DNA from: Chryseomicrobium sp. FSL W7-1435
Lineage (GTDB): Bacteria; Bacillota; Bacilli; Bacillales_A; Planococcaceae
Assembly: GCF_038595005.1 (NCBI RefSeq)
Contig: NZ_CP151997.1
Location: forward strand, 1,488,001-1,552,000
DNA: 64,000 bases
Direction of reading: 5' to 3'
The notes beneath the pieces were generated by a model that had not been told where the DNA came from, did no database searches, and worked only from the letters and a program-made list of their open reading frames with translations. Shown here in pieces: positions 28,144 through 38,816 of this stretch (its first letter is position 1; every line of letters starts with the position of its first letter). The position numbers and the translations under genes are program-made.

Positions 28144-30417
28144 ATGAAATCCAGAGGAAGAATAGTAGCGTTCTTGCTACTCCTCGTCATCTTTGCAGGT
28201 ACCATCAGCAGTACTGCAAATGGCATCCTGAAAGATATTAATTTAGGTCTAGATTTACAAGGTGGGTTTGAAGTTTTATATGAACTGGAACCTCTTGACG
28301 GTGGAACGGGTGAAATAAGTGAAACTACCGTAACGGATACGGTAGAAGCTTTAAACAACCGGATTAACGTATTAGGTGTAAGTGAGCCTGTCATTCAAGC
28401 AGAACAAGACAACCGCATTCGAGTCCAGCTCCCAGGAGTGGAAGATCAAGCGGCTGCTCGTGAATTGCTTGCAACAGAAGCCAACTTAACTTTCCGAGAC
28501 GTTAATGATGAAGTCATGCTTGACGGTACAGATTTAGTCGAGGGTGGCGCACAAGCGGCATTTGGCCAAAACGGTCAACCGATTGTAACTTTACAATTAA
28601 AAGATCCAGACAAATTTGCACAAGTGACAGAAGAGTTATCAACACGTCCATTCGGACAAAACTTGCTCGTCATTTGGCTTGATTTTGAAGAAGGCGTCGA
28701 TAGCTACGAAGCTGAAATGATGAAAGCTGATCCAAAGTTTGTCTCAGCTCCTCAAGTTTCTCAAAGAATCGCTTCTTCGAACGTTGAAATTACAGGCGTC
28801 TTTACGTCAGATGAAACACGTAATTTAGCAGGAGTTTTAAATGCTGGTGCATTACCTGTTAAATTAACGGAAATCTTCTCGACATCGGTTGGAGCACAGT
28901 TCGGTGAACAGGCTCTAGAAATGACTATCCTAGCTGGTATCATAGGGATTGCCGTCGTATTACTATTTATGTTGTTCTACTATCGTTTACCGGGACTTGT
29001 AGCAGTAGTGACACTTTCCGTGTTCATTTATTTGATTCTTCTAGTGTTTGAACTGATTAACGGTGTTCTGACATTGCCAGGTATCGCGGCTATCGTTCTT
29101 GGAGTCGGTATGGCAGTTGATGCGAACATCATTACTTACGAACGGATAAAAGAAGAACTACGTGTCGGCAGAACGATAAAAGATGCTTTCCGAATTGGGG
29201 CGAAAAATTCATTTAGCGCCATTCTAGATGCGAATGTGACGTCCTTACTTGCGGCAGCAGTATTGTTCTACTACGGAACAAGCTCAGTTAAAGGATTTGC
29301 AACGACATTAATTATTTCGATTCTTGCCAGCTTTATCACAGCTGTTTGGGGATCGCGTTTATTACTGGGTCTTCTTGTGAACAGTGGTATGTTTGATAAT
29401 AAGCCTTTCTTATTTGGTGTCAGCAAAAAGCGCGTTCACGCACCAGATGAAAATATGGATACGTTAGATTTATCAACACCATTCGATAAGATTGATTTTG
29501 TAGGCAAACGTAAACCATTCTATATCCTGTCAGTCGCTCTACTAGCTGCAGGGATTGCGATGTTGTCCATCTTCCAGTTAAATTTAGGAATTGACTTCTC
29601 TTCTGGTACACGTGTAGAAGTGATGACAGATGGTCCTTTATCAGCTGATGAAGTGAAAGCAACAATTGAGTCAGCCGGTTATGATACAGATGATATCGTT
29701 ATTTCAGGCGACAACAGCAATATCGCAGTTCTTCGTTACGTGGAAGATTTCACTCAGCAAGAGATTGCAGAACTGAAATCAACCTTTATTGAAGAATTCG
29801 GTGTAGAGCCTTCCGTGAGTACGGTTTCTCCAACAGTTGGTCGTGAGTTGGCACAAAACGCCATCTATGCTCTGGCAATTGCTGCATTAGGAATTATTAT
29901 TTACGTGGCCTTCCGATTTGAATGGCGTTTTGGTGTGTCGGCGATTGTCGCGTTATTGCATGATGCTTTCTTTATGATTGCAATCTTCAGCATTTTGCGT
30001 CTTGAAGTCGATATCACGTTCATTGCAGCCGTTCTGACAATCGTCGGGTATTCAATCAATGATACGATTGTTACCTTTGACCGAATTCGTGAGAACATGA
30101 ACCGGACGGGTATTATCGAGTCGGAAGCGCAATTAGCTGATATTGTTAACAAATCATTGCGTCAGACGCTTGTACGCTCTGTGATCACTGTATTGACCGT
30201 CGTATTTGTTGTAGTGTCGCTTATTATTTTCGGAGCACCATCGATTCAAAACTTCTCTATCGCGTTGTTGATTGGATTAGTAGCAGGTACGTATTCATCC
30301 ATATTCATTGCAGCGCAGCTTTGGTTTGATCTAAAGCGTAAGCAGTTGTTCAAAAAAGGAACAATCGATGTAGCAGCAGAGAAGAAACAATGGGGTTCAG
30401 ATGAACCAGTAGTGTAA
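28144..30417 (+). CDS. secDF: Fused SecDF protein translocase subunit
   Basis: Proton-driven membrane protein that pulls secreted proteins through SecYEG. It is 757 aa: the SecD half (about residues 1-430; LGLDLQGGFEVLYEL, then GMAVDANIITYERIKEE) and the SecF half (about 440-757; LGIDFSSGTRVEV and YSINDTIVTFDRIRENM) are fused as in Bacilli, with about 12 helices. ATG 28144 is seven bases after AGGGAG; earlier starts are too close to it. Confidence 0.97.
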   Translation: MKSRGRIVAFLLLLVIFAGTISSTANGILKDINLGLDLQGGFEVLYELEPLDGGTGEISETTVTDTVEALNNRINVLGVSEPVIQAEQDNRIRVQLPGVEDQAAARELLATEANLTFRDVNDEVMLDGTDLVEGGAQAAFGQNGQPIVTLQLKDPDKFAQVTEELSTRPFGQNLLVIWLDFEEGVDSYEAEMMKADPKFVSAPQVSQRIASSNVEITGVFTSDETRNLAGVLNAGALPVKLTEIFSTSVGAQFGEQALEMTILAGIIGIAVVLLFMLFYYRLPGLVAVVTLSVFIYLILLVFELINGVLTLPGIAAIVLGVGMAVDANIITYERIKEELRVGRTIKDAFRIGAKNSFSAILDANVTSLLAAAVLFYYGTSSVKGFATTLIISILASFITAVWGSRLLLGLLVNSGMFDNKPFLFGVSKKRVHAPDENMDTLDLSTPFDKIDFVGKRKPFYILSVALLAAGIAMLSIFQLNLGIDFSSGTRVEVMTDGPLSADEVKATIESAGYDTDDIVISGDNSNIAVLRYVEDFTQQEIAELKSTFIEEFGVEPSVSTVSPTVGRELAQNAIYALAIAALGIIIYVAFRFEWRFGVSAIVALLHDAFFMIAIFSILRLEVDITFIAAVLTIVGYSINDTIVTFDRIRENMNRTGIIESEAQLADIVNKSLRQTLVRSVITVLTVVFVVVSLIIFGAPSIQNFSIALLIGLVAGTYSSIFIAAQLWFDLKRKQLFKKGTIDVAAEKKQWGSDEPVV

Positions 30418-30437
30418 TGCGTTTCAACTTTTTAGTA

Positions 30438-30484
30438 ATCGGGGTATAGTAAATCTATACCTCGATTTTTTGGTATAGATTTAC
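30438..30484 (+). promoter_or_regulatory. Overlapping terminator / alternative hairpin before lapA
   Basis: Hairpin 1: ATCGGGGTATAG (30438-30449) pairs with CTATACCTCGAT (30455-30466) and runs into a T-tract to 30471, a normal terminator. Hairpin 2: GTAAATCTATACC (30449-30461) pairs perfectly over 13 bp with GGTATAGATTTAC (30472-30484). The two share 30455-30461 and cannot coexist. Hairpin 2 ends two bases before the lapA SD. This looks like a transcription attenuator or an RNA switch controlling lapA (inference). Confidence 0.6.
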
Positions 30485-30500
30485 ATAAGGAGATGATTAT

Positions 30501-30845
30501 TTGAAAGCACAATGGGCAATTTTGATCGGTCTTATTTTAGCAATCATCATCGCAATCTTTGCAGTCGTCAATGTGGATTCAGTACCTGTAAACTACTTAT
30601 TTGGTGAAGCACAATGGCCACTCATCCTAGTCATTCTTGGATCGGCGCTTCTAGGAGCATTAGTGAGCGGAATGTTAGCGATGGTCCGTAGTTTTACACT
30701 CAGTCGACAAGTAAAAGCACTTGAAGCTGAAAAATCAAAACAAGATGCTGAACTTCATGCAGCTCAAAATGAGTTAACAGTCTATCGTGAGCGTGAGATG
30801 ACATCACAACCTCAGTATCAAGAAGACATCAAACCTACGATTTAA
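30501..30845 (+). CDS. LapA-domain membrane protein
   Basis: Small (114 aa) LapA/DUF1049 protein with two transmembrane helices (about residues 4-25 and 40-64; VNVDSVPVNYLFGEAQWPLILVILGSALLGAL) and a coiled-coil tail (about 70-100). The family is linked to lipopolysaccharide assembly in Gram-negatives; the role in Firmicutes is unknown. The start TTG 30501 is ten bases after AAGGAGAT. It may be controlled by the hairpin pair just upstream. Confidence 0.82.
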   Translation: MKAQWAILIGLILAIIIAIFAVVNVDSVPVNYLFGEAQWPLILVILGSALLGALVSGMLAMVRSFTLSRQVKALEAEKSKQDAELHAAQNELTVYREREMTSQPQYQEDIKPTI

Positions 30846-30852
30846 ATTCATC

Positions 30853-30879
30853 AACCTGTCCAAATGGGCAGGTTTTTTT
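30853..30879 (+). terminator. Terminator after lapA
   Basis: CCTGTCC / GGGCAGG stem followed by seven T; TATAAT at 30881-30886 immediately after may be the -10 of a recJ promoter. Confidence 0.85.
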
Positions 30880-30910
30880 GTATAATGGAAGTCTGTGAGG
30901 AAGTGAAACT

Positions 30911-33205
30911 ATGATTCAATCTAAGAAAAAATGGACGATGCATACAATTCCGCAAGAGCAGGCGGAGCAACTTGCTGCTGATTTGCAAGTTGACATTCTT
31001 GTTGCCAAATTACTCATTTCACGAGGACTAGACACGGCTGAGAGCGCTAATGAATTTTTGAAGTTAGATGAATCAGCGGTGCATGACCCGTTCTTGTTTA
31101 GTGATATGAAAGGCGCGGTAGAACGCATTCAATCTGCCATCGCACAAAATGAAAAAATACTTGTCTACGGCGACTATGATGCAGACGGGATTACAAGCGT
31201 CACTGTGTTGATGGAAACACTGACGTCTCTTGGAGCCAATGTATCTTTCAAGATTCCTAATCGTTTTACAGATGGGTACGGTCCGAGTGAACGACTTTTC
31301 CGGTTAGCGCATGAAGAAGGTGTCACGTTATTAATTACCGTGGATAACGGAATATCTGGAGTGGAACAAATTAAAGTCGCTAAAGAATTAGGTATGGATG
31401 TTATTCTGACAGATCATCACGAAGCAGGAGAAACTCTTCCACCCGCTGATTTTCTTATCCATCCGCACTTAGAAGAGGCGTATCCATTTTCTGATTTAGC
31501 TGGTGTCGGCGTTGCTTTTAAATTAGCGCAAGCATTGCTAGAACGAATCCCGGAAGAACTGATGTATTTAGTTGCAATAGGGACAATTGCAGATATCGTT
31601 CCGTTAAGAGGCGAAAATCGCTATTTCGTCAAACGGGGATTGGAATTGCTTCGCAAGCAACCGACAGAAGCCATTCGTGCATTAGCGTCCGTTTCAGGAG
31701 TGGAGATTGCTGAAATCAATGAAGAGACGATAGGTTTTGCATTTGGACCACGAATCAATGCGGTCGGAAGACTAGGGGATGCCGATCCCGGTGTGCATTT
31801 CTTCCGCAGTGCGAGTAAGGAAGAAGCTTCTCTTTACGCAAAATTTTTACAGGATAAAAATAAAGAGAGACAAGCGATTGTCAAAGCCCATACCGATGAA
31901 GCCATTGCTCAAGTGGAAGCAGGCCCTATTCCTAGCGTCATTATCGTTGCGCAAGAAGAGTGGAACCCAGGCATCTTAGGAATTGTGGCTTCGCGTCTAG
32001 TGGAGAAGTACACACGCCCAACAATTGTACTAGGAGTTGACCTTGAAAAAGGAATTGCCAAAGGGTCAGCGAGAAGTATTGAAGGATTCCATCTGTACCA
32101 AGAAATCGCCAAGAATCGCGATTTGGTTCCTCATTTTGGGGGTCACCCGATGGCAGCCGGTATGACACTGCCGTTGGATAACTTAGATGAATTTATTGAG
32201 CGGATGCAGGCGCAAGGAGATGCTTCGTTAACTCAGGAGCACTTTACCCCGCAGCTGACGATTGATGTTCCGATAAGTTTGTCTGAAGTAACGGTGGAAG
32301 CTATTGAAAATGCCGCGAAGCTCGGTCCTTTTGGAATGGGCTTCACTAAACCGGTGTATGTGGTCACGGGGGCAGAGGTAAAATCCTTTCGTAAAATTGG
32401 AGCAGCTAGTAACCATGCAAAACTTGAAGTGCAACAAGACGGTCATGTTTTAGATATCATTGGTTTTCATCAAGGAAATCTCGTTGATCAATTGGCACCA
32501 ATGACCGCATTGACGCTTGCCGGAGACTTGCAGATCAATGAATGGAACGGTCGTAAAAAAGCACAAATGATGTTAGAAGACGCCGCTTCAGGTGATTGGC
32601 AGTTGTTTGATGTACGTGGCATTCGACAACTTTACCGTTGGTTGAATCAAGTTCCAGATGGGGATGCTCATTTTGTAGCGTTCCATGATCAAACTATTGA
32701 AACGTATCAAGATCAATTGCCTGTAGCCATTACGAAACTTGAAGATTTTGAGGCACAGCATAGTTCTGTTGTGTTGCTGGATATGCCAGACAACGAGGGA
32801 CAGCTCGATGAAGTGATGAAAAAGTCTCAGTGGAGCAGAGTCTTCGCCCATTTCTTCACACCTTCCCAAGCTTTTTTTGACGGTCTTCCGAGCCGGGATC
32901 AATTCAAATGGTACTACGGTTTCTTGATGAGCAAAGAGAAATTTGCTTTAAAAGAGCAGGGAGCACAACTTGCCCGACACAAAGGGTGGAGCGAGCAAAC
33001 AATTAATTTTATGTCAAAGGTGTTTTTTGAACTGGATTTTGTTAAAATAGACAATGGACATTTAGTGGTGAATAAAGAGAGCCCTAGACGTGATTTAAGC
33101 GAAGCGCCAAGCTATCAACAACAACAGCAACGCATAGAACTTGAGCAAGTCTTACTTTACGCACCCTACCGTGAATTGAAACAGTGGTTTGACGCTAAGC
33201 GTTAA
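30911..33205 (+). CDS. recJ: Single-stranded-DNA-specific exonuclease RecJ
   Basis: 5'-3' ssDNA exonuclease of the DHH superfamily, for recombination and repair. It is 764 aa: DHH motifs [11 protein letters not shown] (near residue 83), [17 protein letters not shown] and HPH, then the DHHA1 domain with GGHPMAAG. A Firmicutes-type C-terminal RecJ_C region (about 560-760) follows. GAGGAAGTG precedes ATG 30911. Confidence 0.96.
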   Translation: MIQSKKKWTMHTIPQEQAEQLAADLQVDILVAKLLISRGLDTAESANEFLKLDESAVHDPFLFSDMKGAVERIQSAIAQNEKILVYGDYDADGITSVTVLMETLTSLGANVSFKIPNRFTDGYGPSERLFRLAHEEGVTLLITVDNGISGVEQIKVAKELGMDVILTDHHEAGETLPPADFLIHPHLEEAYPFSDLAGVGVAFKLAQALLERIPEELMYLVAIGTIADIVPLRGENRYFVKRGLELLRKQPTEAIRALASVSGVEIAEINEETIGFAFGPRINAVGRLGDADPGVHFFRSASKEEASLYAKFLQDKNKERQAIVKAHTDEAIAQVEAGPIPSVIIVAQEEWNPGILGIVASRLVEKYTRPTIVLGVDLEKGIAKGSARSIEGFHLYQEIAKNRDLVPHFGGHPMAAGMTLPLDNLDEFIERMQAQGDASLTQEHFTPQLTIDVPISLSEVTVEAIENAAKLGPFGMGFTKPVYVVTGAEVKSFRKIGAASNHAKLEVQQDGHVLDIIGFHQGNLVDQLAPMTALTLAGDLQINEWNGRKKAQMMLEDAASGDWQLFDVRGIRQLYRWLNQVPDGDAHFVAFHDQTIETYQDQLPVAITKLEDFEAQHSSVVLLDMPDNEGQLDEVMKKSQWSRVFAHFFTPSQAFFDGLPSRDQFKWYYGFLMSKEKFALKEQGAQLARHKGWSEQTINFMSKVFFELDFVKIDNGHLVVNKESPRRDLSEAPSYQQQQQRIELEQVLLYAPYRELKQWFDAKR

Positions 33206-33230
33206 CACCGGTCCTGAGGAGGAACAAGCA

Positions 33231-33743
33231 GTGGATTTAAAACAGTACGTAACAATTGTTGAAGATTGGCCTAAAGAAGGTATTCGCTTTAAAGACATTA
33301 CAACGATTATGGACAATGGTCCTGCTTATAAATATGCCGTAGATGAAATCGTCAAATATGCACGAGAAGTAGGGGCTGAGGTAATAGTTGGACCTGAAGC
33401 ACGTGGCTTTATCATTGGTTGCCCTGTAGCTTACGCACTTGAAGTCGGTTTTGCACCTGTTCGTAAACCAGGAAAGCTTCCTCGGGAAGTAATTCAAGCT
33501 GCTTATGATTTGGAATATGGTCAAAACGTTTTAACAATGCACAAAGATGCAATCAAACCAGGTCAAAAAGTGCTAATCGTCGATGATCTTTTAGCAACTG
33601 GTGGAACTGTTGAAGCAACCGTAAAACTGATTCAACAATTGGGCGGCGAAGTTGTCGGCGCTGCATTCATGATTGAATTAACGTATTTGGATGGCCGAGA
33701 TAAATTAAAAGGGATCGACATTCGTACATTAATTAATTATTAA
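33231..33743 (+). CDS. apt: Adenine phosphoribosyltransferase
   Basis: Salvages adenine to AMP with PRPP. It is 170 aa. The PRPP loop [19 protein letters not shown] and KPGKLPREV are typical Apt. GTG 33231 follows GAGGAGGAA; the upstream frame overlaps recJ. The order recJ-apt-relA is conserved in Bacillales. Confidence 0.97.
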   Translation: MDLKQYVTIVEDWPKEGIRFKDITTIMDNGPAYKYAVDEIVKYAREVGAEVIVGPEARGFIIGCPVAYALEVGFAPVRKPGKLPREVIQAAYDLEYGQNVLTMHKDAIKPGQKVLIVDDLLATGGTVEATVKLIQQLGGEVVGAAFMIELTYLDGRDKLKGIDIRTLINY

Positions 33744-33753
33744 TAAAATTTCT

Positions 33754-33782
33754 AACACGTGGCCATGGCTGCGTGTTTTTTC
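33754..33782 (+). terminator. Terminator after apt
   Basis: AACACGTGGCC / GGCTGCGTGTT hairpin with a T-run. Confidence 0.8.
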
Positions 33783-33794
33783 TTTAAACCTTAC

Positions 33795-33824
33795 TTTACA
33801 ATGGGGCTATTAGTTTACTACAAT
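33795..33824 (+). promoter_or_regulatory. Candidate promoter of relA
   Basis: TTTACA (33795-33800), 18-base spacer, TACAAT (33819-33824), between the apt terminator and relA. Confidence 0.5.
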
Positions 33825-33871
33825 AGAGATTATAACTTCAGGACGAAAAAAACAGAAACAGGTGAGTGGGT

Positions 33872-36061
33872 ATGGCAAAAGAACAAGTACGGACAGCCGA
33901 AGAAGTCTTTGGCATTACAGCAACCTATATGAATGAAAACAATGTTCAATTTGTAGAGAAAGCCTACCAATTGGCAGAGCATGCCCACAGAAACCAATTT
34001 CGAAATTCGGGTGAGCCTTACATCATTCACCCTATCCAAGTGGCGGGGATTTTAGCAGACTTACAAATGGACCCAGAAACCGTAGCGGCTGGGTTTCTTC
34101 ACGATGTCATTGAAGACACAGAGTATACGCGAGATGATATCGTCAAGGAATTCAGTGAAGAAGTAGCCATGCTGGTAGAAGGCGTTACGAAACTCGGTAA
34201 AATTAAATACATGTCTAAAGAAGAGCAACAAGCCGAAAATCATCGAAAAATGTTTATCGCGATGGCGCAAGATATTCGCATCATCTTAATAAAACTTGCT
34301 GACCGCTTGCACAACATGCGTACGTTGAAACATTTGCCAGAAGAAAAACAGCGACGCATAGCGAACGAAACACTTGAGATATTCGCACCACTTGCGCATC
34401 GTCTTGGTATTTCGACAGTGAAGTGGGAGCTCGAGGATACTTCTTTAAGATACTTAAATCCCCAACAATATTACCGAATCGTCAACTTCATGAAAAAGAA
34501 GCGTACAGAACGAGAAGCTTATTTAAATAATGTCATGAAAGATATTAATGGGCAATTAGACGAAGTTGAGATCCATGCAGATATTTCAGGAAGACCAAAA
34601 CATATCTACAGTATTTACCGCAAAATGGTTATCCAGCAAAAGCAATTTAATGAAATCTATGATTTACTGGCCATGCGTATCATCGTAGATAGCATTAAAG
34701 ATTGTTATGCAGTGCTAGGTATCATCCATACGCTTTGGAAGCCAATGCCAGGTCGTTTTAAAGATTATATTGCGATGCCTAAACAAAATTTGTACCAGTC
34801 TATCCACACAACAGTTATCGGACCAAACGGGGATCCACTTGAAGTGCAAATCCGCACGCAAGAAATGCACAACATTGCCGAGTACGGGGTAGCCGCTCAC
34901 TGGGCATATAAAGAGGGACGAAAAGTAGAAACTACCCACGAATCTGTGGATCAGCGACTGTCTTGGTTCCGTGAAATTCTTGAGTTCCAAAATGAGTCTT
35001 CCAATGCAGAAGAATTTATGGAATCTCTTAAATTTGACCTGTTTTCAGACATGGTTTATGTCTTTACGCCAAAAGGTGATGTTATCGAGTTACCGGCCGG
35101 TTCTGTACCCATTGATTTTGCATACCGCGTCCACTCGGAAGTAGGCAATAAAACCATTGGAGCCAAAGTTAACGGCAAAATGGTCCCGTTAGATATGAAA
35201 TTAAAGACGGGCGATATCATCGAAGTGTTAACTTCTAAACAATCGTTTGGTCCTAGTCGCGATTGGTTAAAAATTGCTCAATCATCTCAAGCGAAAAATA
35301 AAATCAAGCAATACTTTAAAAAGCAACAGCGCGATGAGAATATTGAAAAAGGCAAAGAAGCAATCGACAAAGAAATTCGTGCGCAAGACTTTGAAGTCAA
35401 AGTGGTATTGACCGCTGAAAACTTGAAGCGCGTATGTGAGAAATATGCCTTTTCAAATGAAGAAGATTTATATTCTGCTGTCGGTTTCGGGGGAATTACG
35501 GCGCAACAAGTCGTCAATCGTTTGGCCGAAAAAATGCGCAAAGAGCGCGATCACGAAGAGACGCTTGAAAAAATTTCGAAGACCATGGCCGCACCTCCTG
35601 TTAAAAAATCAACCGAATCTGGCGTTGTGGTGAAAGGAATCGACAACCTGCTCATTCGTTTGTCTCGTTGTTGTAGTCCTGTACCAGGCGATGATATTGT
35701 CGGATTTATCACAAAAGGACGGGGAGTATCTGTTCACAGAGCAGACTGTCCAAACGTGCAAGGAACCGATAGTTCTCAGCGGTTAATTGATGTGGAGTGG
35801 GAACAAGATATAACGGTTCGAAAAGAGTATGCAGTCGATATCGAAGTCGCTGCTTTTGATCGAACGGGCCTATTAAACGAAGTGTTGATGGCTGTCACAG
35901 ATTCCAAGACAACAATTGCTGCAGTGACGGGCAAATCTGAAAAAGATATTGCGACGATCAATTTAACAATCAAAATTACGAATATCACACACTTACATCG
36001 TGTTGTGGATCGCATTAAGCAGTTGCCAAACGTCTATTCCGTTCAACGAATTATCAACTAA
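33872..36061 (+). CDS. relA: Bifunctional (p)ppGpp synthetase/hydrolase Rel
   Basis: Stringent-response enzyme. It is 729 aa. The N-terminal HD hydrolase retains HDVIEDT (near residue 75) and NMRTL. The synthetase has [13 protein letters not shown] and the conserved [11 protein letters not shown] (about 385-445; [15 protein letters not shown]), a zinc-finger/CC region with [11 protein letters not shown], and a C-terminal ACT domain follow, so both activities are expected. ATG 33872 follows AGGTGAG; GTG 33866 is less well placed. It is ten bases upstream of dtd. Confidence 0.97.
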   Translation: MAKEQVRTAEEVFGITATYMNENNVQFVEKAYQLAEHAHRNQFRNSGEPYIIHPIQVAGILADLQMDPETVAAGFLHDVIEDTEYTRDDIVKEFSEEVAMLVEGVTKLGKIKYMSKEEQQAENHRKMFIAMAQDIRIILIKLADRLHNMRTLKHLPEEKQRRIANETLEIFAPLAHRLGISTVKWELEDTSLRYLNPQQYYRIVNFMKKKRTEREAYLNNVMKDINGQLDEVEIHADISGRPKHIYSIYRKMVIQQKQFNEIYDLLAMRIIVDSIKDCYAVLGIIHTLWKPMPGRFKDYIAMPKQNLYQSIHTTVIGPNGDPLEVQIRTQEMHNIAEYGVAAHWAYKEGRKVETTHESVDQRLSWFREILEFQNESSNAEEFMESLKFDLFSDMVYVFTPKGDVIELPAGSVPIDFAYRVHSEVGNKTIGAKVNGKMVPLDMKLKTGDIIEVLTSKQSFGPSRDWLKIAQSSQAKNKIKQYFKKQQRDENIEKGKEAIDKEIRAQDFEVKVVLTAENLKRVCEKYAFSNEEDLYSAVGFGGITAQQVVNRLAEKMRKERDHEETLEKISKTMAAPPVKKSTESGVVVKGIDNLLIRLSRCCSPVPGDDIVGFITKGRGVSVHRADCPNVQGTDSSQRLIDVEWEQDITVRKEYAVDIEVAAFDRTGLLNEVLMAVTDSKTTIAAVTGKSEKDIATINLTIKITNITHLHRVVDRIKQLPNVYSVQRIIN

Positions 36062-36071
36062 GAGGTGTTTT

Positions 36072-36509
36072 ATGCGAATTGTTTTACAGCGAGCTAAACA
36101 AGCTTCTGTCACAGTAGACTCAAAAGTGATAGGTGAAATCTCACATGGATATGTGTTACTTGTTGGTGTGACACATGAGGATACGACTAGTGAAGCCGAT
36201 TGGTTAGCCGCAAAAATCGCCGGTCTTCGTCTGTTCGAAGATGAACAAGGCAAAATGAATCGTTCACTAGAGGATGTTGGGGGCCATATTTTATCGGTCT
36301 CTCAATTCACGCTCTACGGAGATAGTAATAAGGGGAGACGTCCCTCTTTTATCGAAGCAGCAAGGCCTGAGGTAGCAGAACCGCTTTGGCTTCATTTCAA
36401 TGAGGCGCTGCGTTTGCAGGGCCTGAAGGTTGAAACGGGGAAGTTCGGCGCGATGATGGACGTTCAGTTGGTGAATGACGGACCCGTAACTCTTGTTCTG
36501 GAGAAATAG
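36072..36509 (+). CDS. dtd: D-aminoacyl-tRNA deacylase
   Basis: Hydrolyses D-aminoacyl-tRNAs, and Gly mischarged on tRNA-Ala. It is 145 aa with SQFTLYGD (catalytic segment) and the cross-subunit VNDGPVT motif near the C-terminus. ATG 36072 follows AGAGGTG. Directly downstream of relA as in B. subtilis (yrvI). Confidence 0.97.
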   Translation: MRIVLQRAKQASVTVDSKVIGEISHGYVLLVGVTHEDTTSEADWLAAKIAGLRLFEDEQGKMNRSLEDVGGHILSVSQFTLYGDSNKGRRPSFIEAARPEVAEPLWLHFNEALRLQGLKVETGKFGAMMDVQLVNDGPVTLVLEK

Positions 36510-36548
36510 ACAGGAATAGCAGATTACTTTAAAACACAAATGTTTTGT

Positions 36549-36674
36549 ATGTTGAGTGGAGTGTAGGGGCTGACTCCAGTGGGATCAAAAGTGTTACGTG
36601 AGGCCCCGCAGGAGCTTGCGACGAGGAGACTCACGACGCGCCCACGGAACGCAGCCCCGGAACGGAACTCAAAC
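36549..36674. repeat. Nested palindromic intergenic element (GGGGCTG...CAGCCCC)
   Basis: Outer arms TTGAGT / ACTCAA; next arms GGGGCTG (36567) / CAGCCCC (36652) with CCAGTGGG / CCCACGG inside, and a core containing GTGAGGCCCCGC and GAGGAGACTCAC. It is a multi-tier palindrome of about 125 bp. The text resembles interspersed GC-rich palindromes known from many Bacillales genomes. It is non-coding and lies between dtd and its terminator. Confidence 0.7.
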
Positions 36675-36681
36675 CAAATTA

Positions 36682-36730
36682 AAATCAGCAAGTTCTCTAG
36701 AATTTCTTGAGAACTTGCTGATTTATTTTT
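36682..36730. terminator. Bidirectional terminator between dtd and yrvJ
   Basis: Perfect 16-bp stem AAATCAGCAAGTTCTC / GAGAACTTGCTGATTT with T-rich sequence on the plus strand; it serves the convergent genes. Confidence 0.93.
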
Positions 36731-36735
36731 GTTTT

Positions 36736-38256
36736 CTATTCATCTAATTGACTGTCAAAGAAGGAAATCAAACCCTCATAAATTGCGTGAGCAGCAGTTT
36801 CTCTGAACTGCGCATTAGCAACTGTTCTTTCTTCCGACGCATTGCTTAAATAACCTAGCTCCAGAAGAACGGCATATTGCTGGTTCTCTCGAAGCACTAA
36901 ATAATTTCCTTCTCGCACACCTCGATCGCGCAAGGACAAACGCTTTTGCAGAGCACTATGTAAGTGATCGGCTAGCGGCTTTTGGAAGCCATGCTGGTAG
37001 TACGTCGTAAAACCATGCACGGAAGAATCACTTACCGAATCATAGTGAATACTGACAAATGCATCGGCACTATTCTGGTGGCTGATCGAAACTCGTTTTC
37101 TTAGTCCTACATAGACGTCAGATTCACGAGTGAAGGCAACTTCAGCACCTGCGGCTTCTAACTTAGCAGCAAGTAATTCAGCTGTCGGTAAAGTTAAATC
37201 TTTTTCATTAGTCCCATAATACCCTGAAGTACCGCTATCATTACCGCCGTGACCTGGATCAAGCACAATCGTTAACCCCGCCAACGTACCTGCTTTGCGG
37301 CTCACAACTTCTTGTTGTTCAGCTTCTGGTTGTTCTTCCTCAAGCTCACCTGTCGTCACTACCCAATTTGCCACAAATAGTGATTCCCCTTGATGGGACA
37401 CTTCATACCAATCGTCTACTGCCTGCAAAACCGTTAGTTGTTGGCCAGCATCTAAGCGCGCTCTAACTTCGCCTGAAGTGGAAGGTTGAGAGCGTAAATT
37501 AGTGCCATTATATAAGATGGTCAATGTTGTATCAGAAGAAGCGTTAGCTGCTTGAGAAGCTTGCGTTTGTTGAGCTTGGAAAGTGCCGTAGAAGCTATAG
37601 ACCCATCCACTAGACCCGTCATTTAATTCGATTTCAACCCAAGTGCTTTCTGTTGAAAGAACCGAGAATACTTCATTACGGTAAACAGTAGCCGTACGTT
37701 TCGAATCTAAGGAAGGCTTGTCTCTCACATTGAGAGCATCTACTTGAACGCTGAAGGCATTTTGCTCGATTTGCTCAGGTGCAGCAGAACCACCCTCAAT
37801 TAACTGCACATATTCCTTATGTATCCACCCAGTGGAACCATTGAATGTGATTTCTAGCCAGTCACCTTTGATGGAATTGACTTGGATGGAAGTGCCTTCT
37901 GCCAACTGTCCTAATTTTGAGGAGCTAGTGGAGGCATCTGCCCGAACATTTAAGGTTTTGACTTGAACCACTGCCGATTGATTAGCAACTGCTTCTGTTG
38001 ATCCTGTCGTTAACCAGCTTGCTACCCAGCCATTTTGCCCGTTAAAAGCAATTTGGTACCAATCATTTTCTGTGGCAAGCACTTCTAGAGAATCTCCAGA
38101 TTTCACAGATCCAATAACCTCATAGGTTAAGCCAGGGCCTGATCGCACTTTAAGCGAGTCGGTATTAACGATAACACTCTGTGCAATTGTCGATAATGGA
38201 GCAATAAGTAAAAAGAAAATAAGTATGATGAAGCCATATGTACGAAAATTCTGCAT
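36736..38256 (-). CDS. yrvJ: Secreted SH3b-domain N-acetylmuramoyl-L-alanine amidase
   Basis: Cell-wall hydrolase cutting the MurNAc-L-Ala bond. It is 506 aa: a signal peptide (about residues 1-25), four SH3b repeats (about 28-90, 94-152, 165-222, 240-305, each with the LNVR/LKVRSGP pattern), and Amidase_3 (about 330-505). The amidase has DPGHGGNDSG, the Glu of NEKDL, SIHYDS and the catalytic ELGYLSN, so it should be active. AAGGAGG precedes ATG 38256. The matching B. subtilis gene is yrvJ, at the same locus. Confidence 0.93.
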   Translation of the reverse strand: MQNFRTYGFIILIFFLLIAPLSTIAQSVIVNTDSLKVRSGPGLTYEVIGSVKSGDSLEVLATENDWYQIAFNGQNGWVASWLTTGSTEAVANQSAVVQVKTLNVRADASTSSSKLGQLAEGTSIQVNSIKGDWLEITFNGSTGWIHKEYVQLIEGGSAAPEQIEQNAFSVQVDALNVRDKPSLDSKRTATVYRNEVFSVLSTESTWVEIELNDGSSGWVYSFYGTFQAQQTQASQAANASSDTTLTILYNGTNLRSQPSTSGEVRARLDAGQQLTVLQAVDDWYEVSHQGESLFVANWVVTTGELEEEQPEAEQQEVVSRKAGTLAGLTIVLDPGHGGNDSGTSGYYGTNEKDLTLPTAELLAAKLEAAGAEVAFTRESDVYVGLRKRVSISHQNSADAFVSIHYDSVSDSSVHGFTTYYQHGFQKPLADHLHSALQKRLSLRDRGVREGNYLVLRENQQYAVLLELGYLSNASEERTVANAQFRETAAHAIYEGLISFFDSQLDE

Positions 38257-38326
38257 AAATCGACCTCCTTCTCTCTATACTACCGAGTATAAGACGAAAT
38301 ATCTAGAACCAATTTCAAATTAAGCA

Positions 38327-38355
38327 TTGACTTTAGATAAATACGTCATTAAGAT
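38327..38355 (+). promoter_or_regulatory. Promoter of hisS-aspS
   Basis: TTGACT (38327-38332), 17-base spacer, TAAGAT (38350-38355), upstream of the T-box leader. Confidence 0.65.
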
Positions 38356-38399
38356 AAAGTATATTACATGAACACATTGCCGATGACCGAAAAAGTAGC

Positions 38400-38634
38400 A
38401 GGTACGATAGGCTGACAAGAGAGGAAAAGACGTGGCTGAAATCTTTTCTACAGGCTGTAAATGCGAACAACACTCGAGAGGCGCTTTGTCGAACCTAATA
38501 GGTGTAGGCAAAGACGGAACTGGCCGTTACCCAGTTATGAAGAGGACCCGTCATGGGTCAATCAGGGTGGAACCGCGGAAGCTTACAAGCTCTCGTCCCT
38601 TGCGCATTGTGCGCGAGGGGCGGGGGCTTTTTTA
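38400..38634 (+). ncRNA. T-box leader of hisS-aspS
   Basis: tRNA-sensing leader. The T-box core AGGGTGGAACCGCGG is at 38564-38578. A terminator AGCTCTCGTCCCT...AGGGGCGGGGGCT with a T-run spans 38588-38633. The GACGG...CCGTTA stem III region lies upstream (about 38513-38529). CAC at 38471-38473 is a candidate His specifier, not proven by a folded model. Uncharged tRNA-His should favour antitermination. Confidence 0.9.
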
Positions 38635-38683
38635 TATTTCTTCCACAGTTTAAGGCATTTCCTGAAGTGCTTTGGCGGAGTAG

Positions 38684-38811
38684 GAAATGGTTTCCATAAT
38701 ACTAGGAATGTATGAGTGAGAAGAGCTAATGTCCTAATGGAGCGAGTTAATGTTCTAATGGAAGCCGCTAATGTCACAATCAGCCGAGTTAACGTAAGAA
38801 TGGGCCAGCCG
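38684..38811 (+). repeat. Leader plus 21-bp periodic array, locus B
   Basis: The same 18-mer GAAATGGTTTCCATAATA as locus A (38684-38701), preceded by GGCGGAG. It is followed by five units anchored on AATG/AACG at 38707, 38728, 38749, 38770 and 38791, each exactly 21 bp apart. The unit reads about AATGTnnTAATGGAGCnAGTT. It lies in the transcribed leader of hisS, downstream of the T-box terminator. Confidence 0.82.
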
Positions 38812-38816
38812 ACTAC

